DNA of 64,000 nt, taken from positions 248,001 to 312,000 of the forward strand of contig NZ_BAABWJ010000003.1 of NCBI RefSeq assembly GCF_040372805.1, in the 5' to 3' direction. The first letter of the stretch is position 1, and each line of letters opens with the position of its first letter. A program made the translations under genes and the position numbers. Of the stretch, positions 1-8,685 are shown one piece after another. The stretch is from Pseudoteredinibacter isoporae_A (lineage in GTDB: Bacteria; Pseudomonadota; Gammaproteobacteria; Pseudomonadales; Cellvibrionaceae). The notes beneath the pieces are model-generated. The model saw only the letters and a program-made list of their open reading frames with translations. It was not told where the DNA came from and did no database searches.

Positions 1-1
1 G

Positions 2-331
2 CACCCGGTGCTGATCACACTGAGTAATGATGCCTGGTTTGGACGCTCTATCGGCCCACTGCAGCACATGCAAATTGCACAAATGAGAGCATTGGAAAAT
101 CAGCGGTATTTACTGCGCGCCACCAACACAGGCGTGACCGCCATCGTAGGACCAGATGGGAAAATGATTAAACAGGCCAAGCAGTTTACCGAAACCAGCC
201 TGCAAGGCGAAATTTATAAAATGACAGGCAGCACACCATTTGCCCGGCTGGGCAATCTATGGGCTCTGCTGTGTTGCGCGATTGCGTTAGCCCCCTTGCT
301 GCTAACGCGTTTTCGATCAAACCGCTTGTAG
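2..331 (+). CDS. lnt: Apolipoprotein N-acyltransferase, C-terminal part (cut by window start)
   Basis: This is the last 109 codons of Lnt, the inner-membrane enzyme that adds the third acyl chain to the N-terminal cysteine of lipoproteins. The frame is open to the left edge, so the upstream part, including the membrane helices and the catalytic Cys expected just before this segment, is outside the window. What is seen matches the end of the nitrilase-like domain: SNDAWFG, then GPLQHMQIAQMRALE, then LLRATNTGVTA, followed by a final hydrophobic helix (LWALLCCAIALAPLLL) and a basic tail. The 3' end overlaps the convergent hypothetical gene by 15 bases. Identification is confident because this block is highly conserved in proteobacterial Lnt. 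Confidence 0.93.
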   Translation, partial: HPVLITLSNDAWFGRSIGPLQHMQIAQMRALENQRYLLRATNTGVTAIVGPDGKMIKQAKQFTETSLQGEIYKMTGSTPFARLGNLWALLCCAIALAPLLLTRFRSNRL

Positions 332-712
332 CATCTCACTACTGGGCAGCGCTTCCAATAGCGTTGCCATATGTTCGATTTCAAGCTGGCTGAGCATTTT
401 CATTGAATAGCTCACCGGCTTCTCTCCAGACAGCTTTAAAGCGAAACGCCCCAAAATAGGGCCACTTGTTGGAGAAAAAACATAACGGAAAAAATCGCAA
501 TCCCCGGCTTCTAACTCAAACTTATCCAGCAATTGCTGAATGTACGTCAGGCTGTTTGCGGCAATTGCCTGCTGACCTTGTCGGTTGTGCTCGGCCATAA
601 ATACCATTTGACGGCCGTTATTATCGTACAGGCCCACCTGAATAGTCGCGGCCTGTTCCATTCGATCTAAGAGCTCAACATTCCCCAAGTTCGGAAGAAT
701 ATCTGCTTTCAC
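317..712 (-). CDS. Hypothetical protein, 131 aa
   Basis: A 131-residue soluble, slightly acidic protein that I do not recognise. It has no signal peptide or membrane segment. The N-terminal half looks like alternating strands (IQVGLYDNNGRQMVFMAE), and the last 30 residues form a likely helix ending in LLEALPSS. It overlaps the end of lnt convergently by 15 bases and has a 290-base region upstream. Support for it being real is the uninterrupted frame, the ATG start and ordinary codon use. No function is proposed. Confidence 0.6.
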   Translation of the reverse strand: MKADILPNLGNVELLDRMEQAATIQVGLYDNNGRQMVFMAEHNRQGQQAIAANSLTYIQQLLDKFELEAGDCDFFRYVFSPTSGPILGRFALKLSGEKPVSYSMKMLSQLEIEHMATLLEALPSSEMLQAV

Positions 713-1005
713 CTATTGTCCCCCTAGACAAATAAAGCGTTGTCACTCCACCCTCCATCGTGCTTCTCTATACACTGCTTGGGCACGATTTTGTTTAGCA
801 CGAACGACGATGTGAATGACTGGCCCGTTTTTAGAGTATTTGCCATGTCGTCCCCAGCGCCAAACCCACCGAATCGAATTAATTATTAAGTAGTTATGTT
901 TAATAATTTGCACTTATTTAACAAACTATCGTCTAAACGAATGGCGGATATAACCGCATGTTACTGACTAACGCCAAACTTAACAAGAGCTGAACGGAAC
1001 AAACT

Positions 1006-1854
1006 ATGACCATCAGTCGACGCCTTATTCTGCTGAGCACGCTCCTCCTGCTCAGTGCGTGCAGCAGCCAATATGCCTACCGTTTAGCCGATTGGTGGCT
1101 GGAGAATCAAATCGAGGAATATCTGGACCTGAATCGAGAACAGCAGCAACAGCTCAGCGAGGCTATAGACAATTGGCATCTCTGGCATCAGCAAGAGGAA
1201 TTACCCCAATATCGCAGCCTTCTCGACAGCCTTCAAGAGGCCCTGAACCAAGATAGCATCACCCCAACACAGATTGGCCATTTCGAAAACGATGCCCAAG
1301 CCGCCTGGAAACGGCTGTTGCACAAAGCCGGCCCGTTGCTGGCCGAGCTCACTTTAGCCCAAGATCAAGAGCAGCGGCAGTATCTATACAAGCAGATCGA
1401 ATCGAACAATGATGAACTTCGGGAAAAGTTCAGCGACCGAAGCGAACAGGAACGCCGTGAACGCGGACGCAAAGGCATGGAAAAACAAGCCCGCGAGATG
1501 CTGGGAAAACTCAACGATGCCCAGAAACAGAAGATCCAACAATGGTCCGAAACCTTTGTGCTGGGTGCCGAGATTGAATTGACAGAACGCCTGCGCTGGC
1601 AAGAACGGTTTCGAGATATTCTCGAGGGAGAAAGAAGCGAGGACAGTCAGCAGCAATTAATGGCGCTGTTCGAAAATCCGCGCGACGAATGGACGGAAGA
1701 AAAGCAGCAACTCGAAGCGCAAAATCGTGTCCTAAGCCGCCAGCTACTCAGCGATCTTTTTCAATTGAGTGATGACAAACAAAAAAAGCGTTTGCGTAAA
1801 GAAGTCGCCAAATACCAAGACTTGCTGGAAAAAATGGCCAAGCAGAAGCTTTAG
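1006..1854 (+). CDS. DUF6279-type lipoprotein
   Basis: A 282-aa predicted lipoprotein. The N-terminus has basic residues, a leucine-rich stretch and a lipobox LLSAC with the lipidated Cys at residue 19, so the mature protein should be anchored to a membrane and face the periplasm. The start of the mature part (RLADWWLENQIEEYLDL) and the long, charged, helical, Gln/Glu/Lys-rich body fit the DUF6279 family of gammaproteobacterial lipoproteins, whose function is unknown. No Asp at the +2 position (Ser-Ser follows Cys), so outer-membrane targeting is likely. It ends 4 bases into the convergent tetR gene. Upstream is an AT-rich stretch (about 870-930) that probably holds its promoter. Confidence 0.8.
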   Translation: MTISRRLILLSTLLLLSACSSQYAYRLADWWLENQIEEYLDLNREQQQQLSEAIDNWHLWHQQEELPQYRSLLDSLQEALNQDSITPTQIGHFENDAQAAWKRLLHKAGPLLAELTLAQDQEQRQYLYKQIESNNDELREKFSDRSEQERRERGRKGMEKQAREMLGKLNDAQKQKIQQWSETFVLGAEIELTERLRWQERFRDILEGERSEDSQQQLMALFENPRDEWTEEKQQLEAQNRVLSRQLLSDLFQLSDDKQKKRLRKEVAKYQDLLEKMAKQKL

Positions 1855-2486
1855 GCATTTTCTCGACTCAAAGCCGCCCAGATAAACTCAAAACACCCAT
1901 CGGCATACTCCAACATACGATCAGCCTTGTCTTCATACAGGCAGGCGCTGATCACACGATTGATACCACCCGCCGTCATTTCCGACACCACTTCTTCCTG
2001 CAGCCCAGGTTTAATTATGTTCTGCTCGACGGCCAATTGATACACTTCCCGCCCGATTTGACGGTGCTTATAATGCGCCGGAGACGCACTCTGCAACCAG
2101 TACACAATAGGGATGTTTAAAAACACCATTCTAGCCACCGCGGGTCGCTGTTGGTAAAAGCCGAGAATAACATCAACCTGCGCGCGAATTTTGTCCTTCA
2201 CACTCGATGCCTCAGCCACCTTTTTCGCGGTTAACTCAGCCAAAGCACGCAAATCCTGCTCAACACAGGCGGCCAACAACTGCTCTTTGTTACCAAAATA
2301 TTTGTAAACGGTTTTGGGGCTCACTTTTGCCTGGGTGCAAATATCCCGAATACCGACTTCGTGGAACATGCCTTCGGAAAACAGATGAATCAACACATTG
2401 CGCAGTTTTTCCAAAGCCTCTGCGGAAATCAGACGCTTGTCAGCATTGTCATCTGCCGAAGTTGAAAATTCCCTTTGATCAACCAT
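1851..2486 (-). CDS. TetR/AcrR family transcriptional regulator
   Basis: A 211-aa one-component regulator. The N-terminal helix-turn-helix is clear at about residues 38-72 (VGIRDICTQAKVSPKTVYKYF, then GNKEQLL), followed by an all-helical ligand-binding domain whose ligand cannot be inferred from sequence. It lies 23 bases downstream of the acyltransferase gene on the same strand, so the two are probably co-transcribed. TetR proteins usually repress their own operon; the perfect palindrome at 3135-3146, upstream of the acyltransferase, is the natural candidate site. The likely ligand is an acyl-CoA or lipid, given the neighbour, but that is inference. Confidence 0.9.
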   Translation of the reverse strand: MVDQREFSTSADDNADKRLISAEALEKLRNVLIHLFSEGMFHEVGIRDICTQAKVSPKTVYKYFGNKEQLLAACVEQDLRALAELTAKKVAEASSVKDKIRAQVDVILGFYQQRPAVARMVFLNIPIVYWLQSASPAHYKHRQIGREVYQLAVEQNIIKPGLQEEVVSEMTAGGINRVISACLYEDKADRMLEYADGCFEFIWAALSRENA

Positions 2487-2509
2487 ACCCTATCCTTCTC
2501 AGCTCCCCA

Positions 2510-3103
2510 CTATTGGTGCTTGGGAGAAATACCGATGAACTTTTCGTTCACATACTCACGCAACTCATCAGCCTCGGCTTCAAAATCACCTTTACTGTAA
2601 AACTTTTTATCGATTACGATACGCTTCCCCGGCCCATCAAAACCAATGACCACCACAGGCACATTACTGCGATGGGCAATTCTCAAAAATCCAGTTTTCC
2701 ATTTCGCGACTTTGGAACGGGTGCCTTCCGGTGTAATCGCCACCCAACACTTATCATGCTCGGCATAATAGCTAGCGACTTGCTCCACAATGCCACCCGC
2801 CGCTGAACGATCCGTAGGTATGCCCCCCAACCACTTCCAGGTGCTCGACATCGGCCAGAAAAAGGCTTCCTTTTTCATCAAATACGAAATCTTCACTCCG
2901 AGCCCCATGATCGCAGGCATCGCCACTATAAAATCCCAATTTGAGGTATGAGGCGCCAGAGCAACCATGATTTTTTTGTCGTTCGGCAACTCACCCTCCA
3001 GGGTCCAACCCAGCAACCGCAGCAAGCTGCGCCCCAACCAGCGGCTGAATCGATTTCCTAAACGCGGCATATTGTCAGGAACGTTAGTGCGAATTGGCCC
3101 CAT
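2510..3103 (-). CDS. 1-acyl-glycerol-phosphate acyltransferase-like (PlsC family) protein
   Basis: A 197-aa member of the PlsC/LPLAT superfamily, transferring an acyl chain from acyl-CoA or acyl-ACP to a lipid acceptor at the inner membrane. Visible motifs are the catalytic block HTSNWD (a variant of HX4D, near residue 52) and the acceptor-phosphate block PEGTRS (near residue 124). It is shorter than PlsC (about 245 aa) and lacks an obvious N-terminal membrane helix, resembling the short LPLAT group found as extra paralogues in marine gammaproteobacteria. First gene of a two-gene operon with the TetR regulator. The acceptor lipid is unknown. Confidence 0.82.
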   Translation of the reverse strand: MGPIRTNVPDNMPRLGNRFSRWLGRSLLRLLGWTLEGELPNDKKIMVALAPHTSNWDFIVAMPAIMGLGVKISYLMKKEAFFWPMSSTWKWLGGIPTDRSAAGGIVEQVASYYAEHDKCWVAITPEGTRSKVAKWKTGFLRIAHRSNVPVVVIGFDGPGKRIVIDKKFYSKGDFEAEADELREYVNEKFIGISPKHQ

Positions 3104-3134
3104 GATGTCACCTACCTACTTTTTCTTACTCATC

Positions 3135-3146
3135 TACGTATACGTA
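3135..3146. promoter_or_regulatory. Perfect 12-bp palindrome, candidate TetR operator
   Basis: TACGTATACGTA is a perfect palindrome about 32 bases upstream of the acyltransferase start codon, in the 109-base gap between that gene and prfC. The following gene in the operon encodes a TetR regulator, which typically binds short palindromes over its own promoter. The link is inference from position and symmetry. Confidence 0.45.
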
Positions 3147-3212
3147 CAAATCTACTGACCCTGACTCATCACACGCTGCCAATAGGACACCACTCTACAT
3201 TGACGCGCTCTA

Positions 3213-4796
3213 TCAATGTTCTCGTGTCGCACGGAAAGCCACCTCAGGGTAACGCTCTTCACTCAAAGACAAGTTCACTCGGGTCGGGGCCAGATACGTT
3301 AGATGGCCACCACCATCCAAAGCCAGATTGTCCGAGCACTTGCGTTTGAATTCTTCGAACTTTTTGCTGTCTTCCGACTCGACCCAGCGAGCCGTATTCA
3401 CATTGACCGATTCATAAATCGCATCCACTTTGTATTCATCTTTCAAACGATAAGCCACTACTTCAAACTGCAGAACCCCAACAGCACCCACGATAATATC
3501 GTTAGAATTCAGCGGAAAGAAAACCTGAGTGGAACCCTCTTCGGAAAGCTGCTGCAAGCCCTTTTGTAACTGCTTGGTTTTCAACGGATCTTTCAGACGA
3601 ATGCGACGGAACATTTCCGGAGCAAAGTGCGGGATGCCAGTAAACTTAAGAACCTCACCTTCAGTAAAAGTATCACCAATCTGTATCGTACCGTGATTGT
3701 GTAAACCAATAATATCACCGGACATGGCTTCCTCAAGCAACTCACGCTCGCCGGCCTTGAAACTCACCGCATCGGCAATTTTGACATCTTTGCCCAAGCG
3801 CACATGGCGCATTTTCATACCCTTGCTGTAACGACCTGAGCAGATGCGCATAAAGGCGATACGGTCGCGGTGTTTGGGGTCCATATTGGCCTGAATTTTA
3901 AATACAAAACCGCTGAATTTTTCTTCGACAGGGTCTACTTCGCGAGTTTCGGTATTACGAGCCAGAGGCGCCGGAGCCCACTCAACAAAATCGTCCAACA
4001 TCTCGCGCACACCAAAGTTGCCCAGCGCGGTCCCAAAAAATATTGGCGTGAGCTTACCGGCCAGGAATGCTTCCTGATCCCATTCGTGGCTGGCACCACG
4101 GACCAATTCGATTTCGTCAACATAGTCATCGTAATAGACGCCGAGTAACTCACGGGCCTCATCGGAATCCAGGCCCTCAATACGAATATCGTCGGTCAGA
4201 ACGTAGTTTTTACCCTGCTCGAAAACATGAATGGTATCGGTGTAGAGATTGTAAACACCTTTGAATTCTTTCCCCATGCCAATCGGCCAATTGATAGGCG
4301 CCGCTTCAATTTTTAAAACGTCTTCAATTTCATCCAGCAGATCAATGGGATCACGAATATCGCGGTCCATTTTGTTCACGAAGCCCACGATAGGCGTATC
4401 GCGAAGGCGGCAAACATTCATCAGTTTGATGGTGCGATCTTCCACACCTTTTGCGCCATCGATAACCATCAGTGCAGAATCCACGGCCGTCAACGTTCGA
4501 TAGGTATCTTCCGAGAAATCTTCGTGCCCCGGGGTATCCAGCAGGTTCACCATGCGGCCGCGATAAGGGAACTGCATCACTGAAGAGGTGACCGAGATTC
4601 CACGCTCCTGCTCCATGCCCATCCAATCGGATGTGGCGTGTCGGTCGGCTTTCTTACCTTTCACAGAACCCGCCACCTGGATCAGCTGACCCAGCAGCAA
4701 AAGCTTCTCCGTAATGGTGGTTTTACCCGCATCCGGGTGAGAAATGATGGCAAAGCTACGACGCTTTTGGATAGCATCGGTGATTTCGGTAGTCAT
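3213..4796 (-). CDS. prfC: Peptide chain release factor 3
   Basis: RF3 is the class II release factor, a translational GTPase that ejects RF1/RF2 from the ribosome after peptide release. At 527 aa it matches E. coli PrfC (529 aa) end to end. The G domain shows the P-loop (SHPDAGKTT, residues 19-27), DTPGHEDF in G3 and NKMD in G4, followed by the beta-barrel domain and the C-terminal domain ending near SEERYPEVAFRATREH, all typical of RF3. The gene stands alone: the neighbouring genes on the same strand are more than 100 bases away on each side. Confidence 0.97.
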   Translation of the reverse strand: MTTEITDAIQKRRSFAIISHPDAGKTTITEKLLLLGQLIQVAGSVKGKKADRHATSDWMGMEQERGISVTSSVMQFPYRGRMVNLLDTPGHEDFSEDTYRTLTAVDSALMVIDGAKGVEDRTIKLMNVCRLRDTPIVGFVNKMDRDIRDPIDLLDEIEDVLKIEAAPINWPIGMGKEFKGVYNLYTDTIHVFEQGKNYVLTDDIRIEGLDSDEARELLGVYYDDYVDEIELVRGASHEWDQEAFLAGKLTPIFFGTALGNFGVREMLDDFVEWAPAPLARNTETREVDPVEEKFSGFVFKIQANMDPKHRDRIAFMRICSGRYSKGMKMRHVRLGKDVKIADAVSFKAGERELLEEAMSGDIIGLHNHGTIQIGDTFTEGEVLKFTGIPHFAPEMFRRIRLKDPLKTKQLQKGLQQLSEEGSTQVFFPLNSNDIIVGAVGVLQFEVVAYRLKDEYKVDAIYESVNVNTARWVESEDSKKFEEFKRKCSDNLALDGGGHLTYLAPTRVNLSLSEERYPEVAFRATREH

Positions 4797-4999
4797 TAAG
4801 TCGGCTCTCAGCTACTGTCGCTCGCACGTTGGCGTAAAAAACCGAGCATTATAACGGCTTGAGGCCAAAACCCCAGCCATTTGCTGCGATTTAGCAGGGA
4901 TTGCGCCGTGCGGAGGCTCACTCGACGCTTTTCGCCAATATTCAGGGGAATTCAGGTCCGCTCAGCACTCGAAAAAAGCTGTCATTTCTCCCTTAAACC

Positions 5000-5031
5000 G
5001 GTGCTTGCCTGGATTCATCCAGGCAAGCACC
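5000..5031 (-). terminator. Hairpin terminator of the acyl-CoA dehydrogenase operon
   Basis: A perfect 13-bp stem (GGTGCTTGCCTGG / CCAGGCAAGCACC) with a 6-base loop begins 23 bases after the stop codon of the last dehydrogenase gene. The T-tract on the minus strand is weak (GGTTTAAG), so this may be an RNA-end-protecting hairpin or a weak terminator. Confidence 0.65.
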
Positions 5032-5053
5032 GCCACAGCCAAACCGGCTGATC

Positions 5054-6184
5054 CTAATTCAGGCCCTGATAACGCTGAGCATGATAATCACTGTTCCCGA
5101 ACAGCATCTCCAACATAGTCAGCCGCTTGAAGTAGTGCCCAACATCCAGCTCATCGGTCACGGCAATACCACCGTGAATCTGTACCGATTCCTGACCAAC
5201 ACGGCGCGACGCCCGACCAATGCGATACTTCGCCGCCGAGATGGCTTTGGCGGCCTCAGACGGATTCTGCTCACTCACTAAAACCGCTCGCAGCAGCATC
5301 GATTTGGCCTGCTGATGCTCGATAAACATATCAGCCATGCGGTGCTGCAACGCCTGAAATTTTGAAATGGGCACACCAAACTGCACTCGGGTTTTGGTGT
5401 ATTCGACGGTTTTTTCCAAACTGACACCCATAGCACCTACAGCTTCGGCGCAAGCGGCAAGGCAAGCATTGTCCACCACAGCTTCAACAGCGGCTAGGGC
5501 CTGACCTTCTTCGCCCAAGAGGGTCGCAGCATCCAGCTCGACATTTTCGAATACCAGCTCTGCCGCGTTACTGCCATCTTGAAGCTTGTAAGTCTGGCGT
5601 GTCACACCTGCAGCCTTGGCATCCACCATAAACAGACTCAAGCCATCACGATCAGAGGACTCGCCTGAGGTTCTTGCCAACACCAACAACTTCTCGGCCG
5701 CAGCGCCGTTCATTACCACGGCCTTTTGCCCATTGAGCTGGTACGTTGTCGCGTTTTTTTCCGCGCGGGTGCTCACCTGATGCAAACAATATCGGCTGTT
5801 CGCTTCGGTAAATGCAAAGGCCCACTGACACTGTCCAGCCATTAACTCTCCGAGCAATTCCGTTTTTTGTTCACCCGCACCCAGGCGTGCAATCAACCCG
5901 CCCGCCAAAATCACATTCGCCACATAAGGCTCCATCAATAAACCTTTGCCAAACTCCTCCATCAGCACCATCACATCCGCAGCACCGCCGCCCATGCCGC
6001 CATCTTCTTCAGAAAAAGGCACCATCAACCAGCCCAGCTCTGCAAACAAATTCCAGAAGTCCTGATTAAAATTCGCCTCGCTGTTCACGGTGGTCATTCG
6101 GGTATCAAAGTCGTAATCGTTCTGCACGAATTTAGCGACACTGTCTTGCAGCATTTGCTGCTCTTGAGATAAAGAAAAATCCAT
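5054..6184 (-). CDS. Acyl-CoA dehydrogenase family protein, probable non-catalytic partner subunit
   Basis: A 376-aa acyl-CoA dehydrogenase-fold protein. The three ACAD domains are present: N-terminal helical, middle beta and C-terminal helical (TRVQFGVPISKFQALQHRMADM and the QIHGGIAVTDE block). The usual catalytic Glu near the C-terminus (YEG-T/S) is absent: the equivalent stretch reads LFGNSDYH. No Glu is obvious at the alternative helix-G site either (CLAACAEAVGAMG). It sits 10 bases after the 399-aa dehydrogenase, with AAGGAG in that gap, so expression is tightly coupled. This pattern resembles the alpha2-beta2 steroid/side-chain enzymes of actinobacteria (FadE28-FadE29 type), where one subunit lacks the base. 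Role in degradation of a bulky or branched acyl-CoA is inferred. Confidence 0.85.
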   Translation of the reverse strand: MDFSLSQEQQMLQDSVAKFVQNDYDFDTRMTTVNSEANFNQDFWNLFAELGWLMVPFSEEDGGMGGGAADVMVLMEEFGKGLLMEPYVANVILAGGLIARLGAGEQKTELLGELMAGQCQWAFAFTEANSRYCLHQVSTRAEKNATTYQLNGQKAVVMNGAAAEKLLVLARTSGESSDRDGLSLFMVDAKAAGVTRQTYKLQDGSNAAELVFENVELDAATLLGEEGQALAAVEAVVDNACLAACAEAVGAMGVSLEKTVEYTKTRVQFGVPISKFQALQHRMADMFIEHQQAKSMLLRAVLVSEQNPSEAAKAISAAKYRIGRASRRVGQESVQIHGGIAVTDELDVGHYFKRLTMLEMLFGNSDYHAQRYQGLN

Positions 6185-6194
6185 GTCGCGCTCC

Positions 6195-7394
6195 TTATAA
6201 ACCTAAAACCGCTTTGCAGATAATGTTTTTTTGAATTTCGTTACTGCCGCCATAGATCGAGGCTTTACGATTATTAAAATACTTGGGGGCTGAGTTTGCG
6301 GCCGTATCCGGGCCAATGTGATCACCTTCAAACTCCGGCAGAAATTGCTCTTTCACAAAGGGCAAACTGTAATAACCGGCCACATCCATATACAGTTCAT
6401 CAATCGCCTGAGCCACTTCTGTGCCTTTGATCTTCAAAATAGACGATTCCGGACCAGGAGCCTTGCCCGTACTTACGGCCGCCAACGTTCGTAACTCGGT
6501 GAATTCCAGCGCCTGCAGTTCGATTTCCGCATCCAACAACTTAGCTTGAAAACGGGGATCTTCCGCAAGACAGCCCAAACCTGTTGATGCTTCCGAGGCT
6601 AACTTTTTCAGTTTTTCCAGACGCACTTTGGAGTGCGCGACACGAGCAATCCCGGTACGCTCATGGGTCAGCAACACTTTGGCATAGGTCCAACCCTTAC
6701 CTTCTTCACCAATGCGGTTTTCAATCGGCACCCGTACATTGTCAAAGTGAATTTCATTCACTTCACGGTGGCCATCCAAGGTGATAATCGGAGAAACGGT
6801 AATGCCTGGATCATCCATATCGACCAGAACAAAGCTAATGGCTTCCTGGTTTTTGGTATTGGCGTCACCGGTACGGACCAGGCAGAAAATCCAATCGGCG
6901 TAATGCCCTAAAGTTGTCCAGGTTTTGGTGCCATTGATGACATAGTGATCACCATCGCGAACAGCGCTGGTTTTCAAAGAGGCCAAATCAGACCCGGCAT
7001 TGGGCTCAGAGTACCCCTGACACCACCACACATTACTGTTCAAAATATCTGGCAGGAAGCGTTGCTTTTGCTCCTCATTCCCATAGGTGTAGATAACCGG
7101 CGCCACCATTTTCATGCCGAAAGGCACCACATCAGGCGCACCGGCTTTCGCGCATTCATTGGCCCAAATGTATTTTTGAGTCGGCGTCCAACCGGTACCG
7201 CCATATTCAACCGGCCAATTCACCGCAGCCCAACCTTGCTCGGCTAGAATTTTTTGCCAACGCACATGATCGTCTTTGCTGGTAGGTGTCCCGGCCAAGA
7301 CCTTGCAACTGATTTCCTGAGGCAATTTCTCTTCCAGAAACTGACGCACTTCAGCTTCAAAGGCCTTTTCCTCAACGGAAAAATCGATATTCAT
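6195..7394 (-). CDS. Acyl-CoA dehydrogenase, probable catalytic subunit of a heteromeric enzyme
   Basis: A 399-aa FAD-dependent acyl-CoA dehydrogenase, oxidising an acyl-CoA to the 2-enoyl-CoA. Flavin and substrate motifs are clear (GYSEPNAGSD near 127, TKTWTT near 156). The common C-terminal catalytic Glu is replaced by Gly (IYGGSNEIQ), but a Glu occurs at residue 245 in LLTHERTG, the position used by isovaleryl- and long-chain-type dehydrogenases and by the FadE29-type catalytic subunit. It is followed after 10 bases by the 376-aa partner and preceded after 71 bases by a third dehydrogenase. RBS AGAGGAA precedes its ATG. The acyl substrate is unknown; the pairing suggests a non-linear or cyclic substrate. 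Confidence 0.9.
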   Translation of the reverse strand: MNIDFSVEEKAFEAEVRQFLEEKLPQEISCKVLAGTPTSKDDHVRWQKILAEQGWAAVNWPVEYGGTGWTPTQKYIWANECAKAGAPDVVPFGMKMVAPVIYTYGNEEQKQRFLPDILNSNVWWCQGYSEPNAGSDLASLKTSAVRDGDHYVINGTKTWTTLGHYADWIFCLVRTGDANTKNQEAISFVLVDMDDPGITVSPIITLDGHREVNEIHFDNVRVPIENRIGEEGKGWTYAKVLLTHERTGIARVAHSKVRLEKLKKLASEASTGLGCLAEDPRFQAKLLDAEIELQALEFTELRTLAAVSTGKAPGPESSILKIKGTEVAQAIDELYMDVAGYYSLPFVKEQFLPEFEGDHIGPDTAANSAPKYFNNRKASIYGGSNEIQKNIICKAVLGL

Positions 7395-7465
7395 TATTAT
7401 TCCTCTTGCTGTGCACGGCGATATGACTTGCCGAATTATGATGATGTAATGTTTTCGATTAATGC

Positions 7466-8623
7466 TTAAAACGACTGAAAATCTTTGACCAAATTTTTAG
7501 CAATAACCATTTGCTGGATTTGGCTGGTGCCTTCATACAAACGAAACAAGCGCACATCGCGATAAAAGCGCTCGACCCCATAGTCAGCAATGTAACCACT
7601 GCCACCGAGAATCTGAACTGCGCGGTCCGCCACTCGCCCCACCATTTCCGTACAAAATAATTTACAACACGACGCTTCTGTTCCGTGTGGGCGCTCATCA
7701 TCTCGTTTACGTGCGCAATCCATCACCATGGACTCACCTGCGTAGATTTCCATCTTACTGTCGGCCAGCATGGCTTGGATCAGCTGGTGCTCGGCAATCG
7801 CCTTGCCAAACTGCTTACGTTCAGTGGCATAACGAAGGGCATCATCCAGCAGGCGTTGAGCAATGCCTACACTCAGAGCCGCAATATGCAAACGTCCTCG
7901 ATTAACCACCTTCATGGCGGTGTAAAAGCCTTTGCCCTCCTCGCCACCGATCAGATTGGCTTTCGGAACGGCCACTCCATCAAAGTTTACATCGCAAGTG
8001 AAGGAACCGGCGTGTCCCATTTTTTTGTCTTTTGTACCCAAACTGATGCCATCCGAGGTCGCTTCAACCACAAACGCAGAAATCCCGCGCGCACCCGGCT
8101 GCTCTGGGTCCGTGCGCGCCAAGACCGTAAACAAATCCGCTCGGGGTGCATTGGTGATAAAACGCTTGGTTCCATTGAGGATATAATGGTCGCCTTCGAG
8201 GCGAGCGCGAGTTTTCAGAGACGCCGAGTCAGACCCAGCATCAGGCTCGGTCAGACAGAAAGAAGCAATACACTCACCACTGGCGAGCTTGGGCAAAAAA
8301 CGCTCGCGCTGCTCCTCAGTGCCATCAAACACCAGAGCCGCCGAGCCAATCCCATTATTGGTTCCGATCAGAGAACGAAAAGCTGGGGACGTGCCCCCGA
8401 GAGTCATGGCCGCCTGCACCTCTTCTTCCATCGTCATGCCCAAGCCCCCATAGGCTTCGGGGATAGTCAGGCCAAACAACCCCATCTCACGCATCTCCTG
8501 CACCACATCTTCAGGGATATCGTCCTCTTCGGCGACCCGATTCTCCAAAGGCCGTAGCCGCTCATTCACATAGCGCTGCAGCACGTCCAGCAGGGCCTGA
8601 TGACTCTCGATATCTCTTATCAC
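7466..8623 (-). CDS. Acyl-CoA dehydrogenase (short/medium-chain type)
   Basis: A 385-aa homotetramer-type acyl-CoA dehydrogenase. It has LTEPDAGSDSAS (124-135), the ITNAP flavin block, ATERKQFGKAI (266-276), the QILGGSGY block and the classical catalytic Glu at 364 in RLYEGTSQIQ. It therefore looks fully active for the first step of beta-oxidation. Electrons would pass to electron-transfer flavoprotein, encoded elsewhere. The start is a GTG, with AGGA eight bases before it; a nearby ATG at 8630 is out of frame. It is the first gene of the three-dehydrogenase operon, and its promoter region carries three TTCCGCA elements. Confidence 0.93.
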   Translation of the reverse strand: MIRDIESHQALLDVLQRYVNERLRPLENRVAEEDDIPEDVVQEMREMGLFGLTIPEAYGGLGMTMEEEVQAAMTLGGTSPAFRSLIGTNNGIGSAALVFDGTEEQRERFLPKLASGECIASFCLTEPDAGSDSASLKTRARLEGDHYILNGTKRFITNAPRADLFTVLARTDPEQPGARGISAFVVEATSDGISLGTKDKKMGHAGSFTCDVNFDGVAVPKANLIGGEEGKGFYTAMKVVNRGRLHIAALSVGIAQRLLDDALRYATERKQFGKAIAEHQLIQAMLADSKMEIYAGESMVMDCARKRDDERPHGTEASCCKLFCTEMVGRVADRAVQILGGSGYIADYGVERFYRDVRLFRLYEGTSQIQQMVIAKNLVKDFQSF

Positions 8624-8643
8624 GGGGCATTCCTATTCACAGA

Positions 8644-8685
8644 GTGTTCCGCAATAGTAGCAGTATATTCCGCAGTGCGGAACAC
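8644..8685. promoter_or_regulatory. TTCCGCA repeat cluster, probable operator of the dehydrogenase operon
   Basis: Three copies of TTCCGCA lie 20-60 bases upstream of the operon start: 8647-8653 and 8668-8674 in direct orientation, and 8676-8682 inverted. The last two form the perfect palindrome TTCCGCA-G-TGCGGAA. The outer copies extend to 10-bp arms GTGTTCCGCA (8644-8653) and TGCGGAACAC (8676-8685). This is the architecture of a dimeric repressor or activator site; no regulator gene adjoins it, so the factor is unknown. Confidence 0.6.

Noticed and set aside
3213..4796. PrfC as a tetracycline-resistance ribosomal protection protein
   Set aside because: Length, domain order and motifs match RF3; the longer TetM-type domains are absent.
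7685..8557. 290-aa plus-strand open frame
   Set aside because: It is antisense to the first acyl-CoA dehydrogenase, whose catalytic motifs are intact, and it has no family features.
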